Part shown: positions 48,031-58,496 of the stretch, one piece after another
Layout of the letters: the number at the start of each line of letters is the position of its first letter
Position numbering within the stretch: position 1 is the stretch's first letter
Source: Paracoccaceae bacterium
Lineage (GTDB): Bacteria > Pseudomonadota > Alphaproteobacteria > Rhodobacterales > Rhodobacteraceae
Reading direction: 5' to 3'
NCBI GenBank assembly: GCA_017510335.1
Contig: JAFWNM010000013.1
Span: forward strand, 124,001-188,000
DNA length: 64,000 bases
Notes under the pieces: model-generated
The model's input: the letters and a program-made list of their open reading frames with translations, nothing else
Databases searched by the model: none
Told to the model about the DNA's origin: nothing
Position numbers and translations under genes: made by a program

Positions 48031-48747
48031 TCACGCAGTCATCGCCTTAATCGGTGCAGGGTCGGATAAAGCAGTCGGATCGCGCAACACATACCCGCGG
48101 CCCCAGACCGTTTCGATGTAATTCTCGCCGTCTGTTGCTTCTGCAAGTTTCTTGCGCAACTTGCAGATAAATACGTCAATAATCTTCAGTTCGGGTTCGT
48201 CCATGCCGCCATACAAGTGGTTCAGGAACATTTCCTTGGTCAGCGTGGTGCCCTTGCGCAGGCTGAGAAGTTCGATCATCTGGTATTCCTTGCCGGTCAG
48301 ATGCACGATCTTGTCGTCAACCTCCACAGTTTTGGCGTCCAGATTCACGGCAATCTTGCCCGTGCGAATGACTGATTGCGCATGTCCCTGGCTGCGCCTG
48401 ACAATGGCATGAATGCGTGCCACCAGTTCTTCGCGGTGAAACGGTTTGGTCAGATAGTCATCCGCCCCACCGCCAAATCCGCGCAATTTTGTGTCCGTGT
48501 CGGTTTCCCCGGTCAGGATCAAAATGGGTGTATCCACCCGTGACAGCCGGATCTGGCGCAAAACATCCAGTCCGCCAAGGTCGGGCAGGTTCAAATCCAG
48601 CAAAATAAGATCGTAATCATAAATCTTGCTCAATTCGATCGCTTCTTCCCCCATATCCGTACAATACACATTGAAATTCGAATGTGTGAGCATCAATTCG
48701 ATGCTTCTGGATGTGGTGGGATCGTCTTCAACGAGCAAAACGCGCAT
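48031..48747 (-). CDS. ctrA: Cell-cycle response regulator CtrA
   Basis: A 238-residue OmpR-type regulator. The receiver has Asp8/Asp9, phosphoacceptor Asp51 (LILLDLNLP) and Lys104-type KPF; the DNA-binding half ([17 protein letters not shown]...[12 protein letters not shown]...WGRGYVL) is almost the CtrA signature. In Caulobacter it controls division, motility and replication; in Rhodobacterales it is usually non-essential and acts on flagella and gene transfer agent. It lies 87 bases after sciP in the same direction, with a CtrA-like box between. Confidence 0.97.
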   Translation of the reverse strand: MRVLLVEDDPTTSRSIELMLTHSNFNVYCTDMGEEAIELSKIYDYDLILLDLNLPDLGGLDVLRQIRLSRVDTPILILTGETDTDTKLRGFGGGADDYLTKPFHREELVARIHAIVRRSQGHAQSVIRTGKIAVNLDAKTVEVDDKIVHLTGKEYQMIELLSLRKGTTLTKEMFLNHLYGGMDEPELKIIDVFICKLRKKLAEATDGENYIETVWGRGYVLRDPTALSDPAPIKAMTA

Positions 48748-48793
48748 GAGGTTCTCCTTTTGTCGCAGCTTTCACCACATTTATGTAAATTCG

Positions 48794-48808
48794 TTAATTC
48801 TCTGTTAC
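48794..48808 (-). promoter_or_regulatory. CtrA-like box upstream of ctrA
   Basis: TTAA-N7-TTAC, one base from the CtrA consensus TTAA-N7-TTAA, 47 bases before the ctrA start. It suggests autoregulation. Confidence 0.45.
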
Positions 48809-48834
48809 CGATACCGAAAAATAGCACCAACAAC

Positions 48835-49113
48835 CTATGGTTGTCGATACTTTTGCAAGCTTGTGACTTTCAATGCATCAACACCGTGCTGGGAAACCGC
48901 AGTTTCCCACAGATCGAACTCCTCATCGCTAAGATCATAGCGGTCCAGAACCGTTTTTCGGTTCATCAAGCCGTGCTGCACAGCCAACACAACAAGGGCC
49001 TTTCGGCTGGCCACCCAGCGGCGCGTGTTTGCCGGGGGCAGATCGGCCAATGTCAGAACGCGACCATCTGGCAATGTGACGGCGCGCGGCCCTTCGACCT
49101 TCTTGATATACAT
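48835..49113 (-). CDS. sciP: CtrA inhibitory protein SciP (DUF1153)
   Basis: A 92-residue DUF1153 protein starting MYIKKVEGPRAVTLPDG with the helix-turn-helix-like segment RRWVASRKALVVLAVQHGL and LSDEEFDLWETAVSQHG. In Caulobacter SciP binds CtrA and blocks transcription of CtrA targets. Tandem location directly before ctrA is common in Rhodobacterales. A GGGGG site precedes the start; a 15-base palindrome (ACAACC-TAT-GGTTGT) covers its last codons. Confidence 0.93.
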   Translation of the reverse strand: MYIKKVEGPRAVTLPDGRVLTLADLPPANTRRWVASRKALVVLAVQHGLMNRKTVLDRYDLSDEEFDLWETAVSQHGVDALKVTSLQKYRQP

Positions 49114-49197
49114 GTGACCCCCTATACCGCTTGGTCTTTTGCAGGAATAATCGCGCCACAGTCTTAATTGCGGGTTTATGAACTTGCCGACGGCCCC

Positions 49198-49225
49198 TTG
49201 AGAATACATTGCATTTTCTTATATT
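49198..49225 (+). promoter_or_regulatory. Promoter of mnmA
   Basis: TTGAGA, 16 bases, TATATT, ending 28 bases before the start codon in an AT-rich pocket. Confidence 0.55.
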
Positions 49226-49253
49226 TTGTCCTGACCCTTCCGGAGATGACAAC

Positions 49254-50393
49254 ATGCCCTTTGACCCGCCCCTGAATTCCCTGGGCTTTGCCAAGCCCCC
49301 CGCGCAGACGCGTGTTGTCGTCGCCATGTCGGGCGGGGTGGACAGTTCTGTGGTCGCAGCGGAACTTGCCGCCGAGGGCTATGATGTGGTCGGCGTGACG
49401 TTACAACTTTATGACCACGGGGCGGCCTTGGCCAAAAAAGGCGCGTGCTGCGCGGGCCGCGATATCCATGATGCGCGCCGCGTTGCCGAAGAAATGGGGT
49501 TTCCGCATTACGTTCTGGACTACGAATCCAAATTCCGCGACTCGGTGATTGATGAATTCGCTGATGCCTATCTGGCCGGGGCCACGCCGGTTCCCTGTAT
49601 CCGCTGCAATGAGCGGGTGAAATTCCGCGACCTGCTGGAAACCGCGCGCGACCTGGGTGCGGATTGCATGGCCACAGGGCATTACATCCAGCGGATGCAA
49701 GGCGAATTCGGCGCGCAACTGCACCGCGCGGCGGACCCGGTGCGCGACCAAAGCTATTTCCTGTTTTCCACCACGCCCGAACAACTGGACTATTTGCGCT
49801 TCCCGCTGGGGCATTTGCGCACCAAGGCGGAAACACGCGCGCTGGCCGTGCGCCACGGGTTAAGCGTGGCCGACAAGCCCGACAGTCAGGACATCTGTTT
49901 TGTGCCCGACGGCAATTATGCCGCCGTTATTGAAAAGCTGCGCCCCGGTGCTGCAGACCCCGGCGAAATTGTGGACATGCAAGGCACTGTGCTGGGCCAG
50001 CATAACGGTGTCATCCACTACACAATCGGCCAGCGGCGGGGTTTGGGGATCGGCGGGTTGGCCGATCCGCTATATGTTGTGAAACTGGACCCGGACGCGC
50101 GGCGCGTGATCGTCGGGCCAAAAAATGCGCTGGCCACCCGCACAGTGCCGGTGCGTGAAATCAACTGGTTGGGGGACCGTCCGTTTACCGCACAGGCGGA
50201 ATGGGAAATGTCGGTAAAGCTGCGATCAACGCGCCCGCCTGCCCCTGCCATCATCCGGCCCCTATCCGCCACCGAGGCAGAGGTGGAGCTGTTGACCCCG
50301 GAGGAAGGCGTAAGCCCCGGTCAGGCTTGCGTGTTCTACGCCCCAGAAGGCAGCCGTGTCCTTGGGGGGGGCTGGATATGGAAGGGGCGCTAA
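49254..50393 (+). CDS. mnmA: tRNA-specific 2-thiouridylase
   Basis: A 379-residue enzyme that thiolates U34 of tRNA. The PP-loop is AMSGGVDSS, the catalytic cysteines lie in [11 protein letters not shown] and [11 protein letters not shown], and [14 protein letters not shown] is the signature of the C-terminal part. A GGAG site precedes the ATG. Single-gene unit with its own promoter, divergent from sciP. Confidence 0.97.
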   Translation: MPFDPPLNSLGFAKPPAQTRVVVAMSGGVDSSVVAAELAAEGYDVVGVTLQLYDHGAALAKKGACCAGRDIHDARRVAEEMGFPHYVLDYESKFRDSVIDEFADAYLAGATPVPCIRCNERVKFRDLLETARDLGADCMATGHYIQRMQGEFGAQLHRAADPVRDQSYFLFSTTPEQLDYLRFPLGHLRTKAETRALAVRHGLSVADKPDSQDICFVPDGNYAAVIEKLRPGAADPGEIVDMQGTVLGQHNGVIHYTIGQRRGLGIGGLADPLYVVKLDPDARRVIVGPKNALATRTVPVREINWLGDRPFTAQAEWEMSVKLRSTRPPAPAIIRPLSATEAEVELLTPEEGVSPGQACVFYAPEGSRVLGGGWIWKGR

Positions 50394-50509
50394 GGCGCAT
50401 TTGACGGCCACACAGTGCAAAACCCGATGACATGGCCATCAGATGGCCTTGCCCTGTCGCCCCCCCAAGCGGTAGGGAGGGCGTGATACATAACAGGACG
50501 GGCACGCGC

Positions 50510-51475
50510 ATGGGGTTGGCACCATTGGTCATGAGTTGCGGCGACCCTTCGGGGATCGGGCCGGAAATTGCCGTGAAGGCATGGCACGCGACAGGCGCAA
50601 GCTGCCCGTTCGTGTGGCTGGGCGATCCGCGCCATTTGCCAGAAGGCACGGAATTCGAACTGATTTTTGCGCCGGATCAGATGACGGGGCGCAAATTCCC
50701 GGTGCTGGAAGTCGGCTTCGTGGCGCTGGCCCGGCCGGGCCAGCCCGATCGTGCCAATGCCGCGGGGGTGGTTGACGCCATACGCCAAGGGGTGGCGTTG
50801 GTCCGCGCTGGCGCGGCCAGTGGGCTGGTGACCTGCCCCATCAACAAGGCGGCGCTGAAAACTGGCGCGGGGTTTGCATTTCCCGGCCATACCGAATTTC
50901 TGGCCGATCTGGCAGGCGGTGTGGATGTGGTGATGATGCTGGCCTGCGAGGCACTGCGCGTGGTTCCCGTCACCATCCATATTCCGCTGTCGGATGTTCC
51001 CGCCACGCTGACGCAAGACCTGCTGGAACGCTGCTTGCGCGTAACCCGTGATGCCCTGATCCGCGATTTCGGAATCAAGGTCCCACGTCTGGCGGTTGCG
51101 GGGCTGAACCCGCATGCGGGCGAAAGCGGCACCATGGGGCAGGAGGAGATGACCGTGATTACCCCTGTTCTGGACCGCTTGCGCAAAGAAGGGATGGACC
51201 TGTCCGGCCCGCTTTCGGCCGATACAATGTTCCATGCCGGCGCGCGCGCGACCTATGATGCGGCGATTGCCATGTATCACGATCAGGCGCTGATCCCCAT
51301 CAAGACGATTGATTTCGCAGGCGGCGTGAACGTGACACTGGGCCTGCCGTTCATCCGCACATCGCCCGACCATGGCACCGCCTATAATATTGCCGGTCAG
51401 GACAAGGCCGACCCCACATCGCTGATTGCAGCCCTGCGCATGGCGCGCAGCATGGCCGAAAGGCGCGCAGCATGA
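50510..51475 (+). CDS. pdxA: 4-hydroxythreonine-4-phosphate dehydrogenase
   Basis: A 321-residue NAD enzyme of vitamin B6 synthesis. It opens [12 protein letters not shown]; the metal-binding histidines are in [19 protein letters not shown] and [10 protein letters not shown]; the tail has [14 protein letters not shown]. An alternative GTG nine codons upstream has a site too close to it. It overlaps rsmA by four bases (ATGA), the same pair as in E. coli. Confidence 0.95.
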   Translation: MGLAPLVMSCGDPSGIGPEIAVKAWHATGASCPFVWLGDPRHLPEGTEFELIFAPDQMTGRKFPVLEVGFVALARPGQPDRANAAGVVDAIRQGVALVRAGAASGLVTCPINKAALKTGAGFAFPGHTEFLADLAGGVDVVMMLACEALRVVPVTIHIPLSDVPATLTQDLLERCLRVTRDALIRDFGIKVPRLAVAGLNPHAGESGTMGQEEMTVITPVLDRLRKEGMDLSGPLSADTMFHAGARATYDAAIAMYHDQALIPIKTIDFAGGVNVTLGLPFIRTSPDHGTAYNIAGQDKADPTSLIAALRMARSMAERRAA

Positions 51476-52332
51476 TCGACGCCCTGCCCCCGTTGCGCGA
51501 TGTGATCCGCACCCATGATCTGCGCGCCAAAAAAAGCTTTGGCCAGAACTTCCTGCTGGACCTGAACCTGACCGCGCGGATTGCGCGTGCCGCCGGTGAT
51601 CTGCATGCCTGCGATATACTGGAGGTCGGCCCCGGGCCCGGCGGGTTGACACGCGGGCTACTGGCCGAAGGGGCACGCAAGGTGCTGGCCATTGAAAAAG
51701 ACCCCCGCTGCCTGCCTGCACTTGCAGAAATTGCCGATGCCTATCCGGGGCGGTTGCAGGTCATTGAAGGGGACGCGCTGGCCGTGGACGCACTGGCGCA
51801 CTTGACCCGGCCGGTCAAGGTGGTGGCCAACCTGCCCTATAATGTGGGCACCGAACTGCTGATCCGCTGGATGACGCCAGCACAATGGCCGCCCTTCTGG
51901 GACAGTCTGACACTGATGTTCCAGCGCGAAGTGGCCGAGCGCATTGTCGCGCGCCCCGGGTCCAAGGCCTATGGGCGGCTGGCGCTCATGGTGCAATGGC
52001 GCGCTGATGCGCGGGTGGTGCTGCACCTGTCGCCCGAAGCGTTCACCCCCCCGCCCAAGGTCAGTTCCGCTGTGGTGCATATCACACGGCTGGCGGAACC
52101 GCGTTTTCCCGCAGATGCGCGCGTGCTGGAAACGGTGGTCGCGGCCGCGTTCAACCAGCGGCGCAAAATGCTGCGCGCGGCGCTGCGCGGCCTGCACCCG
52201 CAGATCGAGGATTTGTTGCAACAGGTGGGCATTGCCCCAACTGCCCGCGCCGAAGAAATCGGGCTGGAAGGGTTTTGCGCGCTTGCCCGTGCCCTTGCGG
52301 CAGCGCGCGCGGGGGAATCTGCCGCACCCTAG
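51472..52332 (+). CDS. rsmA: 16S rRNA dimethyladenosine transferase
   Basis: A 286-residue KsgA-type methyltransferase that dimethylates A1518 and A1519 of 16S rRNA. The S-adenosylmethionine motif is [16 protein letters not shown], the acceptor motif is [10 protein letters not shown], and [11 protein letters not shown] opens the fold. Translationally coupled to pdxA. Confidence 0.97.
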   Translation: MIDALPPLRDVIRTHDLRAKKSFGQNFLLDLNLTARIARAAGDLHACDILEVGPGPGGLTRGLLAEGARKVLAIEKDPRCLPALAEIADAYPGRLQVIEGDALAVDALAHLTRPVKVVANLPYNVGTELLIRWMTPAQWPPFWDSLTLMFQREVAERIVARPGSKAYGRLALMVQWRADARVVLHLSPEAFTPPPKVSSAVVHITRLAEPRFPADARVLETVVAAAFNQRRKMLRAALRGLHPQIEDLLQQVGIAPTARAEEIGLEGFCALARALAAARAGESAAP

Positions 52333-52437
52333 AGCGTATTGCCCAAAACCGCGAACCGATTTTAAGCTTCTCGAACATGCAAAATCAATAAGCCAAATCA
52401 TGTCGCGTGAATACGCATGAACGCGGCATGCCCTAGG
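52330..52437. repeat. Intergenic inverted-repeat element
   Basis: Begins TAGAGCGTATTGC, then AACCGCGAACCGATTTT, and ends with AATACGC pairing with the opening GCGTATT. The layout recalls short dispersed elements of alphaproteobacteria that start TAGAGC and contain GAACCGGTTTT. It lies between rsmA and a convergent gene. Confidence 0.4.
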
Positions 52438-52473
52438 TGCAGATGGTGCGCGCAGTCAACCAGCCCCCCCGCG

Positions 52474-53496
52474 TCAGTCGGCGGGCAAGGGCACTGTCGG
52501 CAGGGAATACGCATAACGCCCGTATTCGCGGCGCAACCAATCCGCCGCGCAACTGCTGACATCGCCCAGCCGCACAAGATCCGCTTCGCGCATCCGGGCC
52601 GAACGCATCAACATGATGCGCCGTGCAAGGCTGGCACGCCCGCGCGGGGTTTTGAAGAATTCCTCGGTCGGGGCCAGTTCGGCAACGGGGCTGCCCGTCA
52701 CCGCAAGCGCGGGGTAGCTGCCCAACCCCTTGTAAAGGGCAAGACTGCATGCCGCCGGTTGATCCGGGCATTCCATAGCGCAGACCTGACGCAGGGGCGC
52801 GGCCAGCCCGGATTGCGCCAACCAGTCGCGCAGATCGTTGTCCGTGATGGCGTGCCCGGCTATGCGCCGTTGCGGGTCGCCGGGATGGGTGGCAGCAGCA
52901 AGGCCCGCCACATCCGGCCAGCCCGAAGCAAGATAGGACAGGGACGCAGGAAACCAGTCACTGCCCAGCACATCGGGGGAAAACCCGCTTTCGCGCCGGC
53001 TGGCAAGGATGACCAGCGCTTCATTCACTGCGCGTGTGTCATTCATGGCAGCGAAGCCTTCTGCAACCTCCAGCCCACCGTCCAGTTGCCACAGCCGTGT
53101 CCAAAGCAGGGCGTAATCGCTCTCAGGCGCGGCAAGTGTCATCCAGTTGCGGCCCGACAGACCACCGGGCGCACGCAAGGCCAAGATACGGTCCTGTCGG
53201 GACAAGGCGGTTACCCATGGCCCTTGCAAGGCCGATGTCTTGTCAATCAGCCCCAGCAGCACGCGTGCAGCCCCGTTTCCATCCTGCGCCAGCCCCGCCA
53301 GTGCCGGAATGGCCTGCGCTTCATCATCGGCCAGCCAGTTGTCAAACGCGCGTTGAAACTCTGGCTGCGTGCGCCCTGTCAGCATTTCGCCATGGGCCAC
53401 ATTTGCCGGCCACACCACACCAAGGGCCACCGCAATGCACAGCAGGCGCTGGCCAAACTGGCGCAAGGCACGCCAAGGCATATCCTGTTGCCTCAT
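52474..53496 (-). CDS. Secreted protein of unknown function
   Basis: A 340-residue protein with a signal peptide ending near residue 36 (LLCIAVALGVVWPANVAHG). The mature part is helical with an alternating small/large pattern (EAQAIPALAGLAQDGNGAARVLLGLI resembles Sel1/TPR helices) and two cysteine pairs (VCAMECPDQPAACS). No named family was recognised. The start is firmly set by GGGAGGATCT before ATG. It is convergent with rsmA. Confidence 0.72.
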   Translation of the reverse strand: MRQQDMPWRALRQFGQRLLCIAVALGVVWPANVAHGEMLTGRTQPEFQRAFDNWLADDEAQAIPALAGLAQDGNGAARVLLGLIDKTSALQGPWVTALSRQDRILALRAPGGLSGRNWMTLAAPESDYALLWTRLWQLDGGLEVAEGFAAMNDTRAVNEALVILASRRESGFSPDVLGSDWFPASLSYLASGWPDVAGLAAATHPGDPQRRIAGHAITDNDLRDWLAQSGLAAPLRQVCAMECPDQPAACSLALYKGLGSYPALAVTGSPVAELAPTEEFFKTPRGRASLARRIMLMRSARMREADLVRLGDVSSCAADWLRREYGRYAYSLPTVPLPAD

Positions 53497-53973
53497 AGAT
53501 CCTCCCGTTCAGGTCCGTCTACAGTCGGGTTTTGCGCCGGCAAGGCCAGACTGCCATTCCGGCCCAGTTGCCGGAACGCGTCCTTGCTGTAGCCCAGCCA
53601 AAGCAACAAGTCTTACTTTGCAAAAGGATACAATAAAAAAACAGATGATCCCGGCACAGTCCCCCGCGCATGTCCCACCGCGCACCAAATAGCCCAGGAA
53701 CACCGGATCAAGAATGCCGCCACCCTATTGTGCGCGCGCCAAAGCTGCAATGCGGATATTCCGGGAAAAACGCCCTGTTGCGCGTCAGTGCGTTTGTTTC
53801 CACGCTTCATGCAATCGCCACATGCACCCCGGATTGTCGCCTGTGCAGCGCGCCGCTGGCAAAGTCAGTGGATCAAGACGCGCGCGAATCCCACACAGGG
53901 GGTTTTGAAGGCAGGGCTTTTCGCATATCTTCCCTTCCATTGGGCGCATTCAGTTATTCAGGGAAAATTAACC
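53497..53973. other. Intergenic stretch of 477 bases without a recognised gene
   Basis: The part near 53600-53645 is AT-rich (TACAATAAAAAAA) and may hold a promoter for the downstream gene. I found no convincing reading frame, tRNA or known RNA motif. Confidence 0.5.
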
Positions 53974-54978
53974 ATGTCCGGGAACGATCAAGACGACCTG
54001 CAGCTTCTTGATGCCCCCGTTGCGCAGAACGCGCAAAACAAGGGTATCGCAGCTGATATCGACCTGACAAGCGCCACAACCGAAGCAGAATGGCTGGCGC
54101 GCCTAGATGAAATCGGTGACGAACTTGACCCTGTGGCGGGCGGCTTCACCCCGCTTGGCGCGGACCATGCCGCGCTGTATGCCGATGCGGGTGACACATT
54201 GCTGGTCACCTTTGAAAGCATTGCCACCATCCGCAAACGCCAGCCCGACCACCGGCCAAAAGGGTTTACACATGCGCAGGCGCGCGGCTGGTCCAGCCTG
54301 AATATTCTGGCCCGCCAACCCCGCTGGTTCCGCGACCCTGAAATTTACGACTATTTCGACGCCCAGATCGATACCGGGTTTTTCGAGAATTTTCGCCGCG
54401 TGCTGTTTTACGGCGAAGGCATGTGTGGATATGCCGCCTGCGCCTATAGTCTGGCAGCAGCAGGCGCCACCGTGCTGGCCATTGCCCCGCAGGCAACGCT
54501 TGATCCCACACTGGCAGGCTGGGACCGGCGTTTCATGGGCGCGCGACGGCTGGATTTCCGCAGCCGTTTCGGGTTTGCGCCTGCCATGCTGGACGGGGGG
54601 CGCAACGCGTTTGTTGTCCATGACCCCGCGCAACGGCTGGACCTGATGCATGCCACACTGTTCCGCCGCCCCTTCGTGACATTGCTGCGCAGCCCAAATC
54701 TGGGCAAGGACACAGCCGCCGCGCTGGCACGTCTGGGGGCGCTGGACCCCATGATTGACGCCGCAGCCCAAGGCAAGATGACGCCTGCGGTGTTTCACAC
54801 GCTGATGCGCGCGCGGCGCACGGATGCGGCCTATCTGGAGCGGCTGACCAAACGCTGCGCGAAACAAGGCGGCCATCCTGCGCTGACACTGACCGCCGCG
54901 CGCCACGCGCTGGCACAATCCGACAGCCGCAAGCTGCGCAAATACCTGACAAGGGCAGAAAAACAGCTCTCGCGCTGA
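53974..54978 (+). CDS. Rhodobacterales protein, alpha/beta-hydrolase-like
   Basis: A 334-residue protein. It has an acidic N-terminus, IDLTSATTEAEWLARLDEIGDEL, then LYADAGDTLLVTFE, and a nucleophile-elbow-like turn VLFYGEGMCGYAACAYS followed by ATVLAIAPQATLDP, suggesting an alpha/beta-hydrolase fold with Glu or no serine at the usual nucleophile place. Similar proteins are often labelled phosphoadenosine phosphosulfate reductase, but no PAPS motif or catalytic Cys tail is present, so I doubt that name. The ribosome site is AGGGAAAA. Confidence 0.65.
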   Translation: MSGNDQDDLQLLDAPVAQNAQNKGIAADIDLTSATTEAEWLARLDEIGDELDPVAGGFTPLGADHAALYADAGDTLLVTFESIATIRKRQPDHRPKGFTHAQARGWSSLNILARQPRWFRDPEIYDYFDAQIDTGFFENFRRVLFYGEGMCGYAACAYSLAAAGATVLAIAPQATLDPTLAGWDRRFMGARRLDFRSRFGFAPAMLDGGRNAFVVHDPAQRLDLMHATLFRRPFVTLLRSPNLGKDTAAALARLGALDPMIDAAAQGKMTPAVFHTLMRARRTDAAYLERLTKRCAKQGGHPALTLTAARHALAQSDSRKLRKYLTRAEKQLSR

Positions 54979-55071
54979 CCAATTGGGGGCCTTTGGGCAG
55001 ATGTGCAAAATCCTGCATGATCCGACGCATTCGGGCTGGAACTGCGTGCGGGTTTTGGCTAGGGATCACGC

Positions 55072-56109
55072 ATGCAGCACACATTGACCATACCCCGCCC
55101 TGATGACTGGCATCTTCATTTGCGCGATGGCGCAATGTTGCAGGCCGTGGCCCCTGAATCCGCCCGCCATTTTGCGCGCGCCATCATCATGCCGAATCTG
55201 GTGCCGCCAGTGGTGACTGGCGCACAGGCCGCCGCCTACCGGACGCGCATTCTGGATGTGACGGGCAGTGGCTTCACACCCCTGATGACGCTGTATCTGA
55301 CCGAAGACACCGACCCTGCTGATGTGGTTGCAGCACATGCTGCGGGCATCATAACTGCGGTCAAGCTGTATCCGGCCGGCGCCACCACCAATTCGGCCTC
55401 GGGTGTGCAGAATTTCGACCGCGTGCGCCCCGTTCTGGACGCAATGGCGCAGGCCGGAATTCCCTTGCTGACACATGGCGAAGTGACCGACCCCGCCATC
55501 GATATTTTCGACCGCGAAGCAGTGTTTATTGACCGCGTGCTGGACCCCATTCGCCGCGCGACACCGCAATTGCGCGTGGTCATGGAACATATCACCACCG
55601 CCGATGCTGTCGCCTATGTCCAAAGCCAGCCAGAAAATCTGGGCGCGACAATCACAACCCATCATCTGGTCATCAACCGCAACCATATTCTGGTGGGCGG
55701 GATCAAGCCGCATTATTATTGCCTGCCTGTGGCCAAACGCGAAAGCCACCGTCTGGCGCTGGTGGGTGCGGCAACATCAGGCGATGCGCGTTTCTTCCTT
55801 GGCACCGACAGCGCCCCCCATACCGATGACACCAAGGAATCGGCTTGCGGCTGCGCGGGCTGTTTTACCGCCACAAACACCATGTCCATTCTGGCCCATG
55901 TGTTCGAGGATGCGGGCGCGTTGGACAAGCTGGAAGGGTTTGTGTCACGCAATGGCCCTGCATTTTACGGCCTGCCCGTCAACCCGTCCACCCTGACACT
56001 GGAACGTGGCCAGACCCCTGTTCCCTATCCCGCCAGGATCGAAACCGGCACCGGGCCGGTCACGGTCTTTGACCCCGGTTTCCCGCTGTTCTGGCGGGTC
56101 GCAGAATAA
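55072..56109 (+). CDS. pyrC: Dihydroorotase (class II)
   Basis: A 345-residue zinc enzyme of pyrimidine synthesis. Metal ligands are in [10 protein letters not shown]; the carbamylated lysine is in [12 protein letters not shown]; then THGEV, MEHITT, ITTHHL and the catalytic Asp in LGTDSAPH. It lies ten bases before pyrE. Confidence 0.97.
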   Translation: MQHTLTIPRPDDWHLHLRDGAMLQAVAPESARHFARAIIMPNLVPPVVTGAQAAAYRTRILDVTGSGFTPLMTLYLTEDTDPADVVAAHAAGIITAVKLYPAGATTNSASGVQNFDRVRPVLDAMAQAGIPLLTHGEVTDPAIDIFDREAVFIDRVLDPIRRATPQLRVVMEHITTADAVAYVQSQPENLGATITTHHLVINRNHILVGGIKPHYYCLPVAKRESHRLALVGAATSGDARFFLGTDSAPHTDDTKESACGCAGCFTATNTMSILAHVFEDAGALDKLEGFVSRNGPAFYGLPVNPSTLTLERGQTPVPYPARIETGTGPVTVFDPGFPLFWRVAE

Positions 56110-56118
56110 GGCACGCAT

Positions 56119-56787
56119 ATGATCCCTTCCAGTTTTCCAGACCGCCAGACTGTTGCGCGCATGACCGCGCGCATGTTGCTGGACATCAAGGCCGTGCATT
56201 TCAACGCGCGCGATCCCTTCACCTTCGCCAGCGGGTTGCAGGCCCCCACATATATTGACTGCCGCAAGCTGATCAGTTTTGCGCGCATTCGCGGCGCCTT
56301 GATGGATTTTCTGACCTGCCGCGTCATGGAAGATGCCGGCTTCGAGGCGTTTGACAACGTCGCGGGCGGTGAAACTGCGGGCATTCCCTTTGCCGCGCTT
56401 GTGGCCGAACGCATGGCCCTGCCCATGACATATGTGCGCAAGAAACCCAAAGGCTACGGGCGCAATGCCCGTATCGAAGGCACCATGACCGAAGGGCAGC
56501 GCGTGCTGCTGGTCGAAGACCTGACCACCGATGGGGGGTCGAAACTCAGTTTTGTGGACGCCATCCGCGAAACCGGCGCGGAATGTGCGCATACGGCTGT
56601 GATCTTCTATTACGGCATTTTCCCCGAAACAGAACCCCGCCTTGCTGAACATGGCGTCAAGCTGCATTACCTGTGCACAGGGTGGGATGTTCTGGCCGAG
56701 GCACGGCGCAGCCAGGATTTCGACACCGAAACGCTGGACGCTGTTGAACGCTTCTTGCGCGCACCGCGGGAATGGGCAGCCGGGTAA
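56119..56787 (+). CDS. pyrE: Orotate phosphoribosyltransferase
   Basis: A 222-residue enzyme that joins orotate to PRPP. PRPP motif is [32 protein letters not shown] and [14 protein letters not shown] are typical. Slightly odd is the length, near the usual maximum for bacterial PyrE. It follows pyrC directly. Confidence 0.95.
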   Translation: MIPSSFPDRQTVARMTARMLLDIKAVHFNARDPFTFASGLQAPTYIDCRKLISFARIRGALMDFLTCRVMEDAGFEAFDNVAGGETAGIPFAALVAERMALPMTYVRKKPKGYGRNARIEGTMTEGQRVLLVEDLTTDGGSKLSFVDAIRETGAECAHTAVIFYYGIFPETEPRLAEHGVKLHYLCTGWDVLAEARRSQDFDTETLDAVERFLRAPREWAAG

Positions 56788-56814
56788 CGCCTGCGGGCAT
56801 GGGGGCCGTGCAAC

Positions 56815-57219
56815 ATGCCACATTCCATTGCGATTCGCGTCTACTATGAAGACACTGACCTTGCGGGCATTGTCTATTACGCGAATTACCTGAAATTCAT
56901 TGAACGCGCTCGTTCGGAATGGGTGCGCGCACTGGGCATAGATCAGGCGCAGATGCATGCGCAAGGCGCAGGCGTTTTCGTCGTGCGCCGTGTGGTTGCT
57001 GATTACCGCGCCCCTGCCCGTTTCGATGACGTGCTGGACGTTACAACCGAGCACCTGTCCCATTCCGGCGCCCGGCTGGAGATGCGCCAATGCGTGCTGC
57101 GCGCGGGCAAACTGCTGTTTGAAGCACAGGTCACGCTGGTGTGTCTGGCCTCCTCTGGCCGCCCGCAGCCGCTTCCAAAGGGGTTACTTGCCGCTTTGTG
57201 CAAAAATATTACAATATAA
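56815..57219 (+). CDS. ybgC: Tol-Pal associated acyl-CoA thioesterase
   Basis: A 134-residue hot-dog thioesterase. The catalytic segment is VYYEDTDLAGIVYYANYLKFIERARSEW, typical of YbgC with Asp in YEDTD. It opens the Tol-Pal cluster but is separated from tolQ by about 100 bases with their own promoter. Confidence 0.95.
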   Translation: MPHSIAIRVYYEDTDLAGIVYYANYLKFIERARSEWVRALGIDQAQMHAQGAGVFVVRRVVADYRAPARFDDVLDVTTEHLSHSGARLEMRQCVLRAGKLLFEAQVTLVCLASSGRPQPLPKGLLAALCKNITI

Positions 57220-57242
57220 ACGCAAGGTATAACGCGCTTGTG

Positions 57243-57271
57243 TTGGTAAGGCGCTTTTATTCCTGTATGCT
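57243..57271 (+). promoter_or_regulatory. Promoter of tolQRAB
   Basis: TTGGTA, 17 bases, TATGCT, about 50 bases before tolQ. Confidence 0.55.
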
Positions 57272-57322
57272 CTGCGTCAAAGCAAGCCGCCCAAGAAGCG
57301 GCGCATTTTGAGTGAGCAGACC

Positions 57323-58021
57323 ATGGACCCACAAACTCTGAGCATGACGCAAGAGATCGATTTCTCGTTGGTTGCGTTATTTGCGCGCGCAACACTGACC
57401 GTGCAATTGGTAATGATCAGCCTGATCCTTGCCTCTTTCTGGTCATGGGGCATCATCGTGCAAAAGCATATCCGCTACCGGCGCGCCCGCGCCGAAGCCG
57501 AGGAATTCGAAGCCGCATTCTGGTCGGGCGAACCGCTGGACGAATTGTATGACCAGATCGGCCCTGCGCCCGCCACGTCACCGCAGCGCGTATTCGCAGC
57601 CGGCATGACGGAATGGCGCCGTTCGCACCGCGCAGACGGGGCGCTTATTCCCGGCGCTGTATCGCGCATCGACCGGTCGATGGATGTGGCCATCAGCAAG
57701 GAATCGCGCGAGCTGACACAGGGCCTGACGTTTCTGGCATCAGTGGGGTCTGCATCGCCGTTCATCGGGTTGTTTGGCACGGTCTGGGGGATCAAGCACG
57801 CCTTTGAAGAAATCGCGCTGGCACAATCCACCAATCTGGCCGTTGTCGCCCCCGGCATTGCCGAAGCGCTTCTGGCCACAGGTCTGGGCCTGCTGGCCGC
57901 GATTCCAGCGACGATCTTCTATAACAAGCTGACCGATGATTCCGACGAGATCATCTCGGGGTATGAAGCCTTCGCGGATGAGTTCAACACAATCCTGTCG
58001 CGCCAGATGGACGCAGCCTGA
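57323..58021 (+). CDS. tolQ: Tol-Pal system protein TolQ
   Basis: A 232-residue inner-membrane proton-channel protein with three spans (about residues 13-40, 138-160, 170-195). The ASPFIGLFGTVWGI and PGIAEALLATGLGLLAAIPA segments are MotA/TolQ signatures. With TolR it uses proton flow to drive TolA at the division site. The ATG was preferred to a TTG five codons upstream. Confidence 0.96.
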   Translation: MDPQTLSMTQEIDFSLVALFARATLTVQLVMISLILASFWSWGIIVQKHIRYRRARAEAEEFEAAFWSGEPLDELYDQIGPAPATSPQRVFAAGMTEWRRSHRADGALIPGAVSRIDRSMDVAISKESRELTQGLTFLASVGSASPFIGLFGTVWGIKHAFEEIALAQSTNLAVVAPGIAEALLATGLGLLAAIPATIFYNKLTDDSDEIISGYEAFADEFNTILSRQMDAA

Positions 58022-58024
58022 CCC

Positions 58025-58495
58025 ATGGGTGCGCAATTCCTGAAAAAAGGCGGCGGAACAGGGCGGCGCAGGCGCCGCGGCGGGGCCGCGCGCATGTCCG
58101 AAATCAACGTGACCCCGTTTGTCGATGTGATGCTGGTGTTGCTGATCATCTTCATGGTCGCAGCCCCCATGCTGACAGTGGGTGTGCCCGTGGAATTGCC
58201 GCGCACATCAGCAGGCGCCTTGCCTGCGGAACAGGAAGAACCGCTATCCGTCACGCTCAGCACTGATGGCACTGTGATGATCATGTCGTCCGAAGTCAGC
58301 CTGAATGACCTGATCCCGCAACTGCGCGCCATCGCCGCCGAACGGCGCGACAACCGCGTGTATCTGCGCGCGGACGGGGCCATTCCCTATGAACGGGTTG
58401 TGCAGGTCATGGGCGCACTGAATTCGGGGGGATTCAACAATATCGGTCTGGTGACCGAACAAGGCGGCCCGCGCTTCGACGGGCAGCCGAACTGA
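58025..58495 (+). CDS. tolR: Tol-Pal system protein TolR
   Basis: A 156-residue ExbD-type protein. It has a very basic start (GRRRRRGGAAR), one span with the proton-carrying Asp (INVTPFVDVMLVLLIIFMV) and a periplasmic domain. It lies three bases after tolQ. Confidence 0.96.
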   Translation: MGAQFLKKGGGTGRRRRRGGAARMSEINVTPFVDVMLVLLIIFMVAAPMLTVGVPVELPRTSAGALPAEQEEPLSVTLSTDGTVMIMSSEVSLNDLIPQLRAIAAERRDNRVYLRADGAIPYERVVQVMGALNSGGFNNIGLVTEQGGPRFDGQPN

Positions 58496-58496
58496 T

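Noticed and set aside
50434-50448. GGCCATC-A-GATGGCC palindrome between mnmA and pdxA as a terminator
   Set aside because: The loop is too short unless the stem shrinks to five pairs, and no T run follows.
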